The notes: generated by a model not told the origin, from the sequence alone. A stretch of 64,000 nt of DNA from Azorinus chamasolen (GCA_963576725.1 OY755243.1:43447243-43511242), one strand, 5' to 3'. Shown: positions 23,376-35,855, counted from the stretch's first letter. A program made the numbers and translations.

Positions 23376-24276
23376 GTTTAAACCAATCAAATGCTTGTAG
23401 AATTAAACGTATTATCGCACAGACTCTTTCTTTATATATCCTATATGACTTTCTCAACTTACATGATAGTTCCATGCATATTATTGCATGTTTACCGTAT
23501 AGCCGATTGCGTCTGGACTTGAATGTGTCATATGTCAATATTGTGCTTTTTCTAAAAAACTTATATTATGTATTTGCATTGCATTCTATTAAACATTCAC
23601 TGTCATAATTTGAATTCTTACATAAACAATAGAACCTTGCTAATCCAAGCTATTAATAAAGACAAAATGATATTTTAGGCAGGTGACAGCTTAATGAATG
23701 ACGCTCCAAAATGAGCTTTCAACATGAATATCTCTGTATAAAGCTGTCACCTGTTTTAATTCGTTCCCTCAACGCCTTTTGCACTCCGTTGCAAACTTTA
23801 TAAGAGTAAGGTCGCTGTGGCTGGCCCACGTAGGAGTGAACATGCCTCTTACAGTACCTTTGACTACTATAAAACAGATGTCTGTTTTTACTCCGGTCTG
23901 TACCACGTTTCACTCACTCATGAGTCAATAAAGTGTTCGAGAAACTACTGACCGAGTGTCAAATAGCTTGGATCCTGATGAGACGCTCGTAATGAAGGTC
24001 AGACGTAAAGTAGAAATCTCACAAGGGAGTCCCTTGTATTACTACATGTATTATCCTGCATTAAGCAATCATGCTATGTATAATTAATAAATGGTCACTT
24101 AAATGTTTAACCGTAATAAGTGAACCAACTTAGTAACCTATGTGAGACAAGTCTATACAGAAATGATAAAACATACAGACATGTGCCTCTGAAATATCGA
24201 ACCATTATAGTCTAGTTTTACAAATAGCCTGATATAAAAACAATGTATGCTTAATATCCGAACTGTTACAGTTTTA

Positions 24277-24803
24277 GCTCGGTTTTTTCGAAAAACGAGC
24301 TATTTTCGTAACTCCGGCGTCCGCGATTGTCGTCGTTGTCATCCGTTGGCTGTTACTACTTTATTACTTTATTAATCATCCACATATTATGAGCCTTCAC
24401 ACACTTGTTCAACATCACAAGGGCTATAATCTTACCAAGGACCATAACTCTTGAAGGCTTTTTTTTGTTACAAACGTATGCCCGTTTATCGACCAAGGAA
24501 ATGAAAAAACCCTAGTACATGTATTGTGTAACCGTAACCAGCAGGGCTCTCACATTTCATATGTGAATTCCTTTTTGGCAAGGCCTTTCCATCAATATAT
24601 CATTTTTCGACTTGTGACCTTGACCTTTGAATTATTTTTTTAAATAAAAAACAAAACAACTTTAACGTTGCCTGTTTTAAAATGTTCTAGAAAATCTTAT
24701 GAAACTTCAAAGACTTGTTCACCATCACAAGAGCTACAATCTGACCAAGGGCTTAAAATGTCACGACAGACGAGCATTGGCACCCGCATGTGGTGTTCTT
24801 GTT
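24277..24803. repeat. Dispersed repeat with fold-back left end
   Basis: Begins with an inverted pair (gctcggttttttcgaaaaac then gagc), continues with cggcgtccgcgattgtcg, and ends cagacgagcattggcacccg and ggtgttcttgtt. The internal accaagg(g/a) and caagagctacaatct blocks repeat about 300 bp apart, with gaccttgacctttga between them. From memory this layout is common in bivalve genomes. No protein. Confidence 0.5.
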
Positions 24804-25307
24804 ATTTATTTCTGATTCGTTCAAGAGTTTGAGAAACTATTGACCGAGTGTCAAACAGCTTGGATCCTTGTGAGACGATGACTTACTTGTCGTGTCATCT
24901 GGATCCAACAGCTATGTAAATGACGGTTAGGTGGCGCTTAGCAACCAAATCGTTAGTGTCACTCTGTATCAAATTAGTTGTGAAACAGCATGTTGGGGTC
25001 CGAATATCCACAATGGATACCATAAGCTTATAAACATGGCCTAAACATTTGATGATACATTTTCAAAATGTTCTAATGACAATGCCCGTTTGAAGATGTC
25101 TGCTTTCCTATAATAGTGTGTACCTGTAACAACAAGGCTCTCACTCCGATAAGACACCAACAAAGCTGTCTGACCTGGAAATGGGATATGTGCGACTGCA
25201 TTGATCAAATGTAAACGCTTACAGATTGTACACGATACATGTATCTGACTTCTCTACTCAAAATGACTTGTAAAACAGAATAAGAGTATTCGGAGGAACA
25301 CATGTGT

Positions 25308-25993
25308 CACCTGCTCGCAACTGACCCCAAAACGGTAAATATGCTGGAGTGTGAAAATCAGAACAAAGGGGAATACATGTACCTTAAAAGTATTGCATGC
25401 AGAGTGAAGGACTGTAGTTATATCAATGGTCCTCAATCAGTGGAAGACACATGTGAAATTTGAAAGCTCTATAATGATTAGTTTAGAAATGACAGCCAAC
25501 AAAAAATGAAAGTGTGACGAAAATCTGAACAAAGGGGAATAACTCAAAAAGTATTGCATGCAGAGTAATGGACCTTAGTTACATCAACGGTACTTAATGA
25601 CAGAAAGACACATGTGAAATTTTAAAGCTCTTGATGATTAGTTTAGAAATGAGAGCAAAAAAAATGTGATGAGAATCAGAACAAAGGGGAATAACTAAAC
25701 AAGTATTGCATGCAGAGTAATTGACCTTAATTACATCAATGGTCCTTAATGACACATGTGACATTTGAAAGCTGTACAATGATTAGTTTAGATATTAATG
25801 GTCCTCAATGAGAGGAAGACACATGTGAAATTTGAAAGCTCTATAATGATTAGTTTAGAAATGACAGCCAAAAACAGACAGACTGACGGACAGACAGACA
25901 GACGGACGGACAGACAGACAGACAGACAGACGGACAGACGACGGAAAAGTGATCCCTAAGAGACACACTGCCTCTCGGCAGGTGACACAAAAA
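25308..25993. mobile_element. Pearl-like element with tandem core and GACA microsatellite
   Basis: Inverted tips gtgtcacctgc (near 25305) and gcaggtgacac (near 25978). Core of about four units near 150 bp, marked by aagtattgcatgcagagtaa, acacatgtgaaatttgaaag and gattagtttagaaatgacag, with aacaaaggggaataact. A (GACA)n/(GACG)n run occupies about 25870-25945. Confidence 0.7.
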
Positions 25994-26591
25994 GTAAGTT
26001 TATCACCATTGTTTTAGGTTTAAAGATTATTATTCGCAATTTTCGTATTAATCAATGAACACCAGAAGCTGTCCACGTATACGTACAATGAAAATAATGC
26101 TTACAACCCATTTTCCGACAGGATATATTTGTTCAGCTCAATATTATCGCTATCCGAATACTGCTAAATTATTAAACAGGAGTCTCCTTTTTAGAAACGG
26201 GGATTTGTACGGAAATCAGCGGACATCTTCGGCCAAGTTCTGAATGACTCCGATTCTATTTCGGAAAAACGCTTTGAATATTAATTAGGTTGCTATCACA
26301 TGTACAATGGCTGATACTGGTTGTTGACCACATATACATCGAATTATTATTTCCGGTATGTAAATTTGAATCTTACGACAGATTCCGGTCAATGGCGAAA
26401 GCTGTTCCGTTGATTCTCGTAGCAATACATTATTTCTATTTTTTCGACACAAACAATCATTAACTACTAGTAACTGTACTGTTTAGTGTTAAATAAGTGT
26501 TAAGGTACATAGATTCCGATTCTGATGTCAGTTTTAAATGCAAAATATGCGGAATTTTGCGCAGGATACATCTTTAAATTAGACTGACATA

Positions 26592-26705
26592 GTAGTAAGT
26601 AGTATAGATACTGATCAAACTGCTCCCTCGGGAGTAGTTTTATAAGTATGTGCCTGTACTACTTGCCCCTGTCTGTCTGTCCAAATACTTAGGGTAAATT
26701 GGGAT
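26592..26705. repeat. Dispersed repeat pair (partner at 48436-48535)
   Basis: Shares gatactgatcaaactgctcc-like, ctgtctgtccaaatac and tagggtaaattg blocks with 48436-48535. Short, non-coding, type unknown. Confidence 0.45.
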
Positions 26706-27085
26706 ATGCTGACAGCACATTCAGTGACCTAATATGGCAATATTATCTGCATAAAATCCAGGCAATTAATGAATAAGGTTTATAAATAGCAAACAATGAC
26801 GATTTACCAGTCCGGTGCAGACGAAAATCAATATTTGTACAGTGGAAACAGTGTAGATTCAGATCAGTCACTGCAGTGGAAATTCGGCGCGTCTTATCAG
26901 ATTCTACACTATTCGTCAGCAGATGATTCGCTGTCTTCCTACTATAAACAGTATAGGCTCTGGCCACATTTCGAGTCTTAATCATGAGGTTGTTCTTTGT
27001 CTCACTCTGTAATGGTTTCACTGCACAAAGTTTGGTTTTCACACAGCGGCTATCATATTTATTTCTATAAAAACGCATGTTATGC

Positions 27086-27305
27086 ATTTGCAAACAGAGT
27101 AGACCATGATCAAACAGCTCCCAGATGAGGTTTCTGATCAGGGCATGCTCAAACAGTGGTTATGAAATAGTATAGATCTGGCTGTATAGTTTCTACCAAT
27201 GCCAAAGATTCAAGCGTACATATACCAATATAAAAATTCAGCTAATAAATATTCATGATGGCATTATATATCTTTACCGAATAATTAACAGGAAACGGTT
27301 TAATA
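27086..27305. mobile_element. TTAA-type MITE, reverse orientation, degraded ends
   Basis: Recognised by gcaaacagagtagaccatga, tatgaaatagtatagatctg, taataaatattcatgatgg and the terminal ggaaacggtttaa. Confidence 0.7.
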
Positions 27306-28034
27306 ATGTAAACCATGGTTCGTACATTGATCACGAGAAAATTATTTGTGTATGCATATAGAGTGTTTATTAGTGAGGTTTACACAGTGAGTGACCCAAA
27401 GAAAGAACGTTCCTATCCCCCCGACAATAGTTCAGTTAGATCTACATGTATTAGTTAGATCTATTTGCACGTTTAAGACTGATAAAAGTTAAATTCTTAA
27501 AAGTTTCATTTCAAAGCAGGAGACTTTCTCTGCATTAATCCAAGATACACTATTACCTTTTGCCTAATATAATAATTATGTCTACGTAATCCTTACAACG
27601 CTGAATTTTCAAATGGACTATTCAAAAATTTAAAAGGCCAAGCTTACGGTGAATCTTTATGGACTTTTTTTTAAAGAAAAGTGTAACATGGCAACCAGTG
27701 TATACCCTGATGAGAGGGTCTGGGTCTACACTGTTTACAAATGACATTAATGACTCGTTTCCCGAATTGTAAGTGTTGAACTTCGATCTGTAACAGTTTT
27801 CACTTTCTTTCGATTCCATGAAGTAGTTGAGAAAAAACTGACCAAGTGTCAAACAACTTTGATCCTGTTGAAGCCCCGAGTGCCACATCTGGATCCAAAC
27901 TGTTTGCAAATACCAGTTAGGCCGCGTTAACATGCAGGGGGCTAATACACGGGTATATATATAAATAAAATGCGTTTGATATAATCTTTTTCATGTGTTG
28001 TTTTCATTTTACGCATGCATTGCTGTCGAAGTAC

Positions 28035-28345
28035 AGTAGAGCCTCTTCATAGCGGTCACTTAATTAATAAGTACGGTTGTTATTCTCATTAACTTATTGG
28101 TGCAGCATCCGCCTCCCAGTCAGGGGGTCATGAAATCGAATCATCGCAGGTTATAATATGCGCACATTCACTTGTTGTATTGGATGTACATGTAATACCT
28201 GCATTAATAAAAAGCAAATGTGGCTGCTTCATCCTTATATAGAAGCTTTTTTGCATCACTTTCGTCATGCATTATGCTACAACCTATTTAACACATCAGA
28301 CAATGACCTCTTTTTAGTGATCGTTATTTGAAGTTTTAGTAGCGT
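28035..28345. mobile_element. Degraded pogo-like MITE, possibly containing a tRNA-like SINE piece
   Basis: Left cagtagagcctcttcatagc after TA, right gcgttttactata, with core remnants (tgcattaataaaaagcaaatg; catgcattatgctacaacct). Positions about 28100-28150 read gcagcatccgcctcccagtc then gtcatgaaatcgaatc, which resembles the D-arm to B-box part of a tRNA-derived SINE, heavily mutated. Confidence 0.5.
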
Positions 28346-28649
28346 TTTACTATAATTTCTCGTCCATGCGTCATGCAGAGGTTATATTTGGACTAGTAAG
28401 CTATTCTGTATATGTTGGGCCACGCATATGTTTGTGCTGTGTCATATATATGTTTGTGCTGTGTCATACATATCTAACAATGGACTAGGAAGTATTACAC
28501 AGACCTGGTGACTGCTAAGAATACATTGGACAGTATTGTGGTAACGACTGCAGAAAATTTAAAATAATAAGTAAGGCTATCAGAAAAATGGGTATAATAT
28601 TTTCTAGATTTCTAAGCCAAATCCTAAATTTATCCTACATTTTCAACAT

Positions 28650-28743
28650 TTCTCTGCCAAAACTTATCTTGTTGGTATTCATTAGAATCGCTTCCCTGGT
28701 GCGATTCTGATGAATACCAACAAGAAAGGATATGGTTAGAAAT
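28650..28743. repeat. Hairpin repeat
   Basis: cttgttggtattcattagaa and its complement face each other across 8-10 bp; pairing continues with mismatches to about 28650 and 28743. Fold-back element of unknown family. Confidence 0.7.
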
Positions 28744-29183
28744 AAGAGCTTTAAATAGATCTTATATTGTACACCTCATATTTACAGGTTACAACACTGT
28801 TTACTTGACAGCGGTATCAGACAGACGAATATTCACCATGTGTGAAAATACTCGAACAAATCAGTGTTGTTAGTGCACTGTACTTTCAAAATGTTCCCGA
28901 AACAGCAATAAGACGATGTCCAGTGAACAGTGATGAGGTTGGGCGTATCTGGGACATTCTATTAACAAACAAGATTGCGATTCCCGCTTCCTGACCGAGA
29001 TTGGTCTGATGTAGTAAATATTTCCAAAAGAAGTTACACCCCTTTCTAAAATATTATTATTGTGAAATCACACGTTGACACGACCAATGCTATTCACATC
29101 ATTTTAACGCTAGCGCTTGTTTTACTCACCATATTGCCCCTTTCACACTCTTTATGTCGCTATATCTCATTCTACACGATCTT

Positions 29184-29254
29184 CCTCTACCCCCCCCCCC
29201 TTTCCCCCTTATTCACCCTCTCTCTGTACATGTATATCTCCCCCACCCTTTCTC
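29184..29254. repeat. Pyrimidine-rich low-complexity tract
   Basis: C-runs (accccccccccccttt) and CT-rich sequence. The open frames through it are compositional. Confidence 0.8.
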
Positions 29255-29299
29255 TCCACTGATATGTGTATGAACTTTGTCGCTGGCGGTTCAGTGATG

Positions 29300-29550
29300 T
29301 CTATTAATGCCATTTTCGCCATAGACACACCTTTGAATGCATTCGCAAAAACAGTATATCCAGTTATCGTTCCTGCAGGAGCCGTCTGATCAGGGTCTTC
29401 CCAGTTCGCTTATGAAATAATATAGATCTGATTTTACAATTTCTGCCACAGCCAAAATTCATGTGTTCATTTGCGATTATAAACATTAACCTATTTAATA
29501 TTCATGACATCATTATTTCTTACATGAATATTCATGAAGTAAGAGGTTAA
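29300..29550. mobile_element. TTAA-type MITE, reverse orientation
   Basis: ttaatgccattttcgcc at the left, gcaaaaacagtatatccag, gagccgtctgatcagggtct, tgaaataatatagatctg, tcttacatgaatattcatg and aagtaagaggttaa at the right. Confidence 0.75.
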
Positions 29551-29900
29551 ACTCATCACTTTCTATCACAAGAACATAAATTTTATTCCAACCGGTATTG
29601 ATGGTTCTCCAGAGTAAATGCAAATGGCTGTTTTTTCATATTGTTATTATTTATTAAAATACACACGACGATATACGATAATGAGGTAAATAGAGTATCT
29701 TATATACATTATAATTCAAACTGAATATTAAGGCTACAACCTCAAATACAACGCATACTATTACCACCTTCATTATAATTCATAATTTTACACAACTTCT
29801 TCCGCTGAAGTATGTCTTAAGGCTCTTTAACATTTTCGTAAAATATAGAATTATAATTGTACGTAACGATAAAGGGGACATAGAACATGTTTTATTTAGC

Positions 29901-30109
29901 GGTATCTATTACGTGCACACGCGATAGTTATTACGTACGCACGCGATATCTATTACTTGGCCACGCGATAGTTATTACGTGGCAACGTGATAGTTATTAC
30001 GTGGCCATGCGATAGTTATTACGTGGCCACGTGATAGTTATTACGTGGCCATGCGATAGGTATTACGTGGCCATGCGATAGTTATTACGTGAACACGCGA
30101 TAGTTATTA
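29901..30109. repeat. 22-bp minisatellite, about 9.5 copies
   Basis: Unit gatagttattacgtggccac plus gc, repeated head to tail with point variants (acgtgcacacgc, acgtacgcacgc, acttggccacgc). It abuts a TTAACCCTTTACTCC MITE end at 30110. Each unit has an ACGTG word. Confidence 0.9.
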
Positions 30110-30229
30110 ACCCTTTACTCCATGAAATACATATGTATGTGCCTTTTGCAAACAGCTGCGTCTCACTAAGTTCCAAGCAGTTTCACGCTAGGCCAATAGT
30201 GTGTTAAAAGTTGGACCCAATCAGAAGTA

Positions 30230-30490
30230 CAGTAGAACCTGTCTTAAGCGACCATTCATTTATTGAACATATGAGACTTAAAAAGCAGGCGATTGCTTAA
30301 TGCAGGACAAAAGAAATGCAAAAGGCTGCCATCATCTGTCAGGCAGTTGGTAGATTAATGCAGGTTAAAAGTAATACAGAACGTTTCTATAGGGGATTTC
30401 TGCATTACTGTTTCAGGCATTAAACAACCACCTGCTTTTTAAGACCTCTATGTTCAATAAATGAACGGTCGCTTAGGCCAGATTCTACTG
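30230..30490. mobile_element. Pogo-like MITE (CTTAAGCGACC ends), enlarged core
   Basis: TA then cagtagaacctgtcttaagc; right gcttaggccagattctactg. Internal ttattgaacatatgagactt pairs with the right flank. The core has the first half-hairpin partly repeated (gcttaatgcagg and gattaatgcagg), giving 261 bp instead of about 205. Confidence 0.8.
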
Positions 30491-31107
30491 GAAGATTGAT
30501 GTGACTCTAAAGCGTCTGCCATGATCAAAAGGCCCTGTGTTCATCATAAGATATAATCTAATTAGTTTTATATTATAGTGTCGTTATTTCTTACATGTAT
30601 AGGTCCTACTCATGGGGGAGTTGGTTAATGCTAAATATTATCAATCAGTGTGGATCCAGATGAGGCACGAAATAATAGCACCTCTCATCAATATTCGAAT
30701 AAGTTTATACCTCCATTGTGTTTTTGAAAATAAACAAAATATATTTTTAAGTTTTTTTAATTTAAAGGCGACATTAAAAGGCGAAATTCTTTTAGATGTA
30801 AAGCGTTTATAGGGCTTATATACTCAGGTTCTAAAGGAAATGCTTAACCCTTTCAACCCGGGACACGCATGTCCTTCCATTTGCAAACTGTGTACACCCA
30901 GATTAGATCGTTCCCAGAAGAACCATTTCATTGAGGTCTGTCCTGTTTGCTATTTAATACCATCTAGCCAGTTTAAGCCTTCCATAGGGAAAGGACTCTG
31001 TACTGAAACACTGCTGGGCTTTTCCATTCTGATAATTCAGGGTTGAAAGGGTTAAACTAAACGCTTTCTTTGAAAACTTTACTCTCTAACTAGAAATGTG
31101 AACTGTT

Positions 31108-31277
31108 TTAACTCCGTTCCCGCCACATTTTGTCGTCTGCTTTAATTTTCAAGTTTTGGTAAATTATTTTTTATTTCAAAAGCAAGATCACAATTACAAA
31201 GAGTCTGGATCCTGATAAGACACCTAGTTACTCTTCGATCCATCTTTGTTAGAAATTGGAATAATAAAAGGGGTTAA
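31108..31277. mobile_element. TTAA-flanked hairpin MITE (GAGACGCC variant), diverged
   Basis: TTAA at both ends; left ctccgttcccgccac, right aaaagggg. The centre gtctggatcctgataagaca followed by ttactcttcgatcc is a decayed form of the palindrome at 7798-8005. Confidence 0.65.
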
Positions 31278-31313
31278 ATTAAAGGGCAGTAGGTTTTATA
31301 CTATAAACTTTCT

Positions 31314-31505
31314 TAACCCTTTCCCTGTTGAACGTTAATGTAAGAAATAATGACATCATGAATGATTTACGTATAATGGTGAAGAGATATAATATGCTTT
31401 TGCTGCGGCAGAAGCTGCACAATTAGATCTATATAGTTCCGTAAGCGGACAAAGCAGACCCTGATCAGACGGCTCCTACTATGTTTGCAAATGCGTGAAA
31501 AGGCG
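31314..31505. mobile_element. TTAA-type MITE, shortened
   Basis: ttaaccctttccctgttgaa, taatgacatcatgaatg, gcagaccctgatcagacggc, then tttgcaaatgcgtg; the right terminus is missing. Confidence 0.65.
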
Positions 31506-31815
31506 TTAACATAAAGTCTCACACTTGAGCATGTTATCTAATATCTCGAAAGAAGTTCATCAGGATAGTAGATGCTTTATTATATGTATGTTCTAGTGAC
31601 TTATCCAAAATTTAGTTTTACCTTTGTGACAGTTTCGGTACTCCATTGGAGAACCTTCATCAGACTGTGACTTCTGCGGGAGCATGACGTCACAGGGCGG
31701 GTTATCTAATATGTAAATATCTATAAAGTCTCTCATAGTTAGCTTGCTATCTAATGCGTTTCGTGAATGTATCTATTGAGCAATTTTGCAACCACAAACG
31801 CCGATGTCAGCCTTT

Positions 31816-31995
31816 AACTCTTTACTCCATGAATATTCATGTAGAAAATAATGACATCGTGAATATAAATTAGTCATAATGTTTTAGAATAACACATGGA
31901 CACATGGACTGTTGGTCAGGGCAGAAACTGTAGAATCATAACGGAAACAGGCCCTGATCAGATCGCTCCAACTGAATCTGGAATTGTTAAAAACT
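31816..31995. mobile_element. TTAA-type MITE, right half lost
   Basis: ttaactctttactccatgaa at the left, then agaaactgtagaatcat and ccctgatcagatcgctcc. It ends in the first arm of the hairpin. Confidence 0.65.
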
Positions 31996-32049
31996 AATGA
32001 GTGTCAAATAGTAGAGACCCTGAACAAACTGAAACTAAACTTTTGACTA

Positions 32050-32128
32050 ACCATGAAGCTATAATACTTTTGACTGGTTGCCTAACCATGAAGCTACAAT
32101 ACTTTTGACTGGTTGCCTAACCATGAAG
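32050..32128. repeat. 37-bp tandem repeat, about 2.2 copies
   Basis: Unit accatgaagctacaatacttt plus tgactggttgcctaacc, nearly identical between copies, so a recent duplication. Confidence 0.85.
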
Positions 32129-33032
32129 CTACATTTCCCGCTGCACGGCTCATAATTATACAGTGTTGATTTTGATAAGCATAAATTGAGTTTGCACATG
32201 TATGTCCATGTACACTACAAAGTGAGTTTAATACAACAGTTTTACTGTCCATGATTCAATTGATTCTAAAACAGGCAATAAGAATTTGTTTTACAAATAA
32301 TATAACAAGACGTATCTTACCTGGTTTTGTGTTAATACTTTTGGGCCACACCAAAGATTTCAAAAACAAACACAAAATACGACAGAAATCCAAAGTATTG
32401 AGTTAAACTGATGCTAGTTTATCTTTTTTCTTTTTTTTTCTTTTTTGTTTTAAAAAGCAGTCATTATAGAACTAAACGTTGCAACGCACACACACTTGTT
32501 GTGCTGTCATTGTTTGTATATAAACTGTGATTAGCATTATCTATTTAACTTCCTTATTTTGATCTATACCGACACTTCGCTGATCTCTTCGTCTGCAGAA
32601 GTTGTCCCCTCCTTCATGTTTATAACGTTCATGCTTAACTTATATCTCTCTATATGTGCTCCAACATTCTATCAGATCATCAAGATTATTCGATTCTTAC
32701 TAGCAACCGAGTTGTTCTTTTTCTCATCTGGATCCAAGCTATTTGCACATATAATTATTAATTTGCCTACAGTTAGCTAGAGGTTCGGTAGTTGGGTTGT
32801 TGTTCATTGTGAGATCTGGTAAACATGTGACTATTAATCATGTTAACAATTAATGATGTTAGATTGCACTTAGATCTAACTTTCACAATCAATGCACTTA
32901 AAAGGGATTTACCCCGTAGGAAATTTACATTTCCTCCTTCAGCCCTGTATTTCATAAATATTTATGTAAAAATCAATAGCATCATGAATATTAATTAGCT
33001 AGATTTTTTATAATGTTATATGGATAAAGGGT

Positions 33033-33040
33033 TACTACTG

Positions 33041-33086
<46 letters not shown>

Positions 33087-33107
33087 TACTACTACTACTA
33101 CTACTAC
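33033..33107. repeat. (CTA)n microsatellite
   Basis: About 24 trinucleotide units with two CCA and one CTG interruption. It follows a MITE end (ggataaagggtta). Confidence 0.95.
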
Positions 33108-33422
33108 GCAGTATTTATTCTTTATACTGTTTGATTATTACAGAATTTCATTAATGTGTCAATTCTGTTTTCAAATTTAACAGCGGCTAAGTACAATCGT
33201 ATTTCTTTTTTGACTGGCTTAGAGCCTTTGAAATCAGTGTATATCATCTCTATCACTAGACTTTTGATACTCTTATTTCATCAGTGATTGCCAATGCCAG
33301 TTACCCCATTAACTCACATCTGAATGATTAACCTGTGGGTGACTTTGTAAAACCCATAGCAAACAGTGGCATTGAAAACAATGGACGTTTTTACTATGAC
33401 AGATACTGTAGAAGCGTGTCTA

Positions 33423-33595
33423 CAGTAGAACCTCTCTTAAGCTGGCATTCATTATTTAACATAGGAGTCTTAAAAAGCTGGTGGTTGCTTAACGTAGGGC
33501 AAAAGTAATGAAAAAAGCTCCTATATGAACTTTATGCATTACTTTTGTTTGGTTTGCATTTAGCTACCACCTGCCTTACAGACCCATAATTATAA
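33423..33595. mobile_element. Pogo-like MITE, right end decayed
   Basis: TA then cagtagaacctctcttaagc; core ggtggttgcttaacg and aaaagctcctatatgaactt; the right end fades after gctaccacctgcc. Confidence 0.75.
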
Positions 33596-33916
33596 CATTT
33601 CGCCGACGACAATTAGTTAAAGGGTATCTGGTACTAGAGATAGCTGCTCATAACAATGTTTAAATCTTTTGCTGCTAGGTATTATCGTCAACTTCATTTT
33701 GTCATATGAGATTATCTTCCTTCTTGGTTGAAAACTCCCAAACAGATTAAACACTATCAACTAGATTGGATCCTGATGAGACATCGAGTCACTCGGGGTT
33801 AAGTCTGGATCCATACTCTTTACAAAAATGACCAACCATTCGCCAATATCAGCAAAAGGATTACATTTGTACTAGATCGATATATTTCTCATTTAATATT
33901 CCGTTTTACTAATCAT

Positions 33917-34150
33917 TAAACCATTTGCCTCATATTCATGTACGAAATAATGGCTTATGAATATGAATATCAATTAGTTATTTTTGTAATGGCAATATGA
34001 ACAAGGGATGTTTTACTATTGTAGAAACTGAATAATCTTATCTATATTATTTCTTAAGCAAACAGATTAGACTCCTACATGAGCCGTCTGATCAGGGTCT
34101 ACTCTGTTTTCAAACACGTGAAAAGCGTTTGTGTGTCACACAGTGATCTA
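33917..34150. mobile_element. TTAA-type MITE, right terminus decayed
   Basis: ttaaaccatttgcctcatat at the left, gaatatcaattagttattttt, agcaaacagattagactcc and gagccgtctgatcagggtct. The right end is lost after caaacacgtgaaaagcg. Confidence 0.7.
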
Positions 34151-34186
34151 GATAAGATGCGTAAATTTAAACACATTTTAGAATAT

Positions 34187-34301
34187 CTCCTTTATTTCTC
34201 CACCAAATCCTATACTATAACTACTCTTTAGAATTGTCTCTCCGAGATGATTCTAAAGAGTAGTTACAGTATAGGGTTTGAAGGAGAAATGGCGCTTTTA
34301 G
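34187..34301. mobile_element. Near-perfect hairpin MITE, copy 2 of the 6993-7094 family
   Basis: Left arm atcctatactataactactc, right arm its complement (agtagttacagtatagg), centre ctctccgagatg. Sequence agrees with 6993-7094 outside a few substitutions common to both arms, as expected if arms diverged together before insertion. Confidence 0.85.
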
Positions 34302-34639
34302 TATTTGGGAACGCACGTTTATCTGTAGCTGTGGATAAAGGGCTAATCTTAGACATGTAGTACATCAACCTGTTATCTGGGTTCAAACCACATTCTATTC
34401 ATTGCTTACAATGTTGGTGGGGTGGGGTTATATCGAGAAAATTCTTCGAAAAACTGACCATATCTTTTATCAGACAGCGATTGCTTGAGCGAACCTTGTT
34501 TTATCACGTATTGAAATGCAATGTATAAATGTATATTTATATATTAATCCATATAAAATGGTAATGTATTATGTATATACAACTAGAACTATCACTAAAG
34601 GTGTTAAATACTGTTGCAAATCAAACAAAACCTTAACCA

Positions 34640-35221
34640 TTTTTTTATTTAAAAAGGCCCATAATTCTGTCAAAATGCTTGACAGAGTTAACGTATGTAC
34701 TCTTGCCTACAGATAAAGCTTGTGATGGTGAACACGTATTCCAAGTTTCAAAGCTTTATTTCACAGTGTTATGAAAATAAATGGACTTTAACAAAAACCT
34801 TAACCAAAACAATTGAAGATGAAAAGGGCCATACTTCTGTCAAAATGCTTGACAGAGGTATGTACTCTTGTCTACAGATGGAGCTTGTGATGACAGACAA
34901 GTGTTTTAAGTTTCAAATCTTTATCTCAAAGGGTTTGTAAATAAGTGGACTTAACCAGGTTGTGCCACAAACGGACATGCCGACCAACCATAAAAGGGCC
35001 ATAATTATGTCAAAATGCTTTACAGAGTTACGTACCCTTGCCTGCAGATGAAGCGTGCGATGGTAGACAAGTGTATAAAGTTTCAAATCTTTATCTCAAA
35101 GGGTTATGTAAATAAGTGGACTTAACCAGGTTTTGCCACAAACAGACAGACCAGCCGACCGACCAACCAACACACTGACTCCTATATAACCCTCTCAAAC
35201 TTCGTTTGCGGGGGTATAATA
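34640..35221. mobile_element. Pearl-like element, three tandem units
   Basis: Three units near 160 bp marked by aggcccataattctgtcaaa, tgcttgacagagtta, ctacagatgaagct-like and gtttcaaatctttatctcaa. A gaccgacc run stands at about 35150-35165, and the right tip cgggggtataataaaa matches the tip of the element at 15107-16683. Open frames at 34516-34940 are read through the repeat. Confidence 0.65.
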
Positions 35222-35355
35222 AAAACTCACTGAAATGACCCCTAAAACAAATTCTGGATTTTCAGTACAGGTGGTAGCTTAATGCAGACCAAATTCTGCA
35301 GAAAGCTAGAGTCTTCCTGTATTACATTTGACATTCATTTTCCAACCTTGTGTTT

Positions 35356-35596
35356 TTAACCCTTTATTCCATGAATATTCTTGTAAGAAATAACGACACC
35401 ATGAGTTTTAATAAGATTAATTGTTATAATAGGACATGGACACAGGAAATTTAGGTCATGGCAGAAACTGTAGAATCAGATCTATATTATATCGTATGCA
35501 AACAGATCAGACTCTTATCAGACGGCTCCTATAGTGGCCTGGTTCTTCTCTGTTTGCAAAAGCGTACACATGCCGATTTATGCTGTGAAGGGTTAA
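35356..35596. mobile_element. TTAA-type MITE, full-length
   Basis: TTAA-flanked, 241 bp. ccctttattccatgaatatt, gaaactgtagaatcagatct, cagacggctcctatag, tgctgtgaagggttaa. An open frame at 35458-35685 is a MITE artefact. Confidence 0.85.
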
Positions 35597-35855
35597 AGAC
35601 TGGCATGTTAATCAATTCTATGGTCATTATAGTCGGACTCTGCTGTATAACTACTGCACAATATTTATTGGTTTTATATTACTGATAATTCTGCTTAACC
35701 CATTTGTGCCCAGTATCCATAAAAAAGACACGTTACAAACAGTGTAGACCAAGATCAACGAGCTCCTGAAGGAACCCTCTAATCAGAGTATGTACTTTTT
35801 GCTGAAGTCATCGATGTCAGTGGCCAATATACCAGCATATGTTTTGTTTGCCATG

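Noticed and set aside
26743..27093. 116-residue minus-strand open frame with an overlapping plus-strand one
   Set aside because: Both run through MITE-type palindromic sequence (gtgtagattcagatcag and partner); no domain.
29901..30109. CRISPR-like regular repeat
   Set aside because: Units are contiguous without unique spacers, in a eukaryotic setting; it is a minisatellite.
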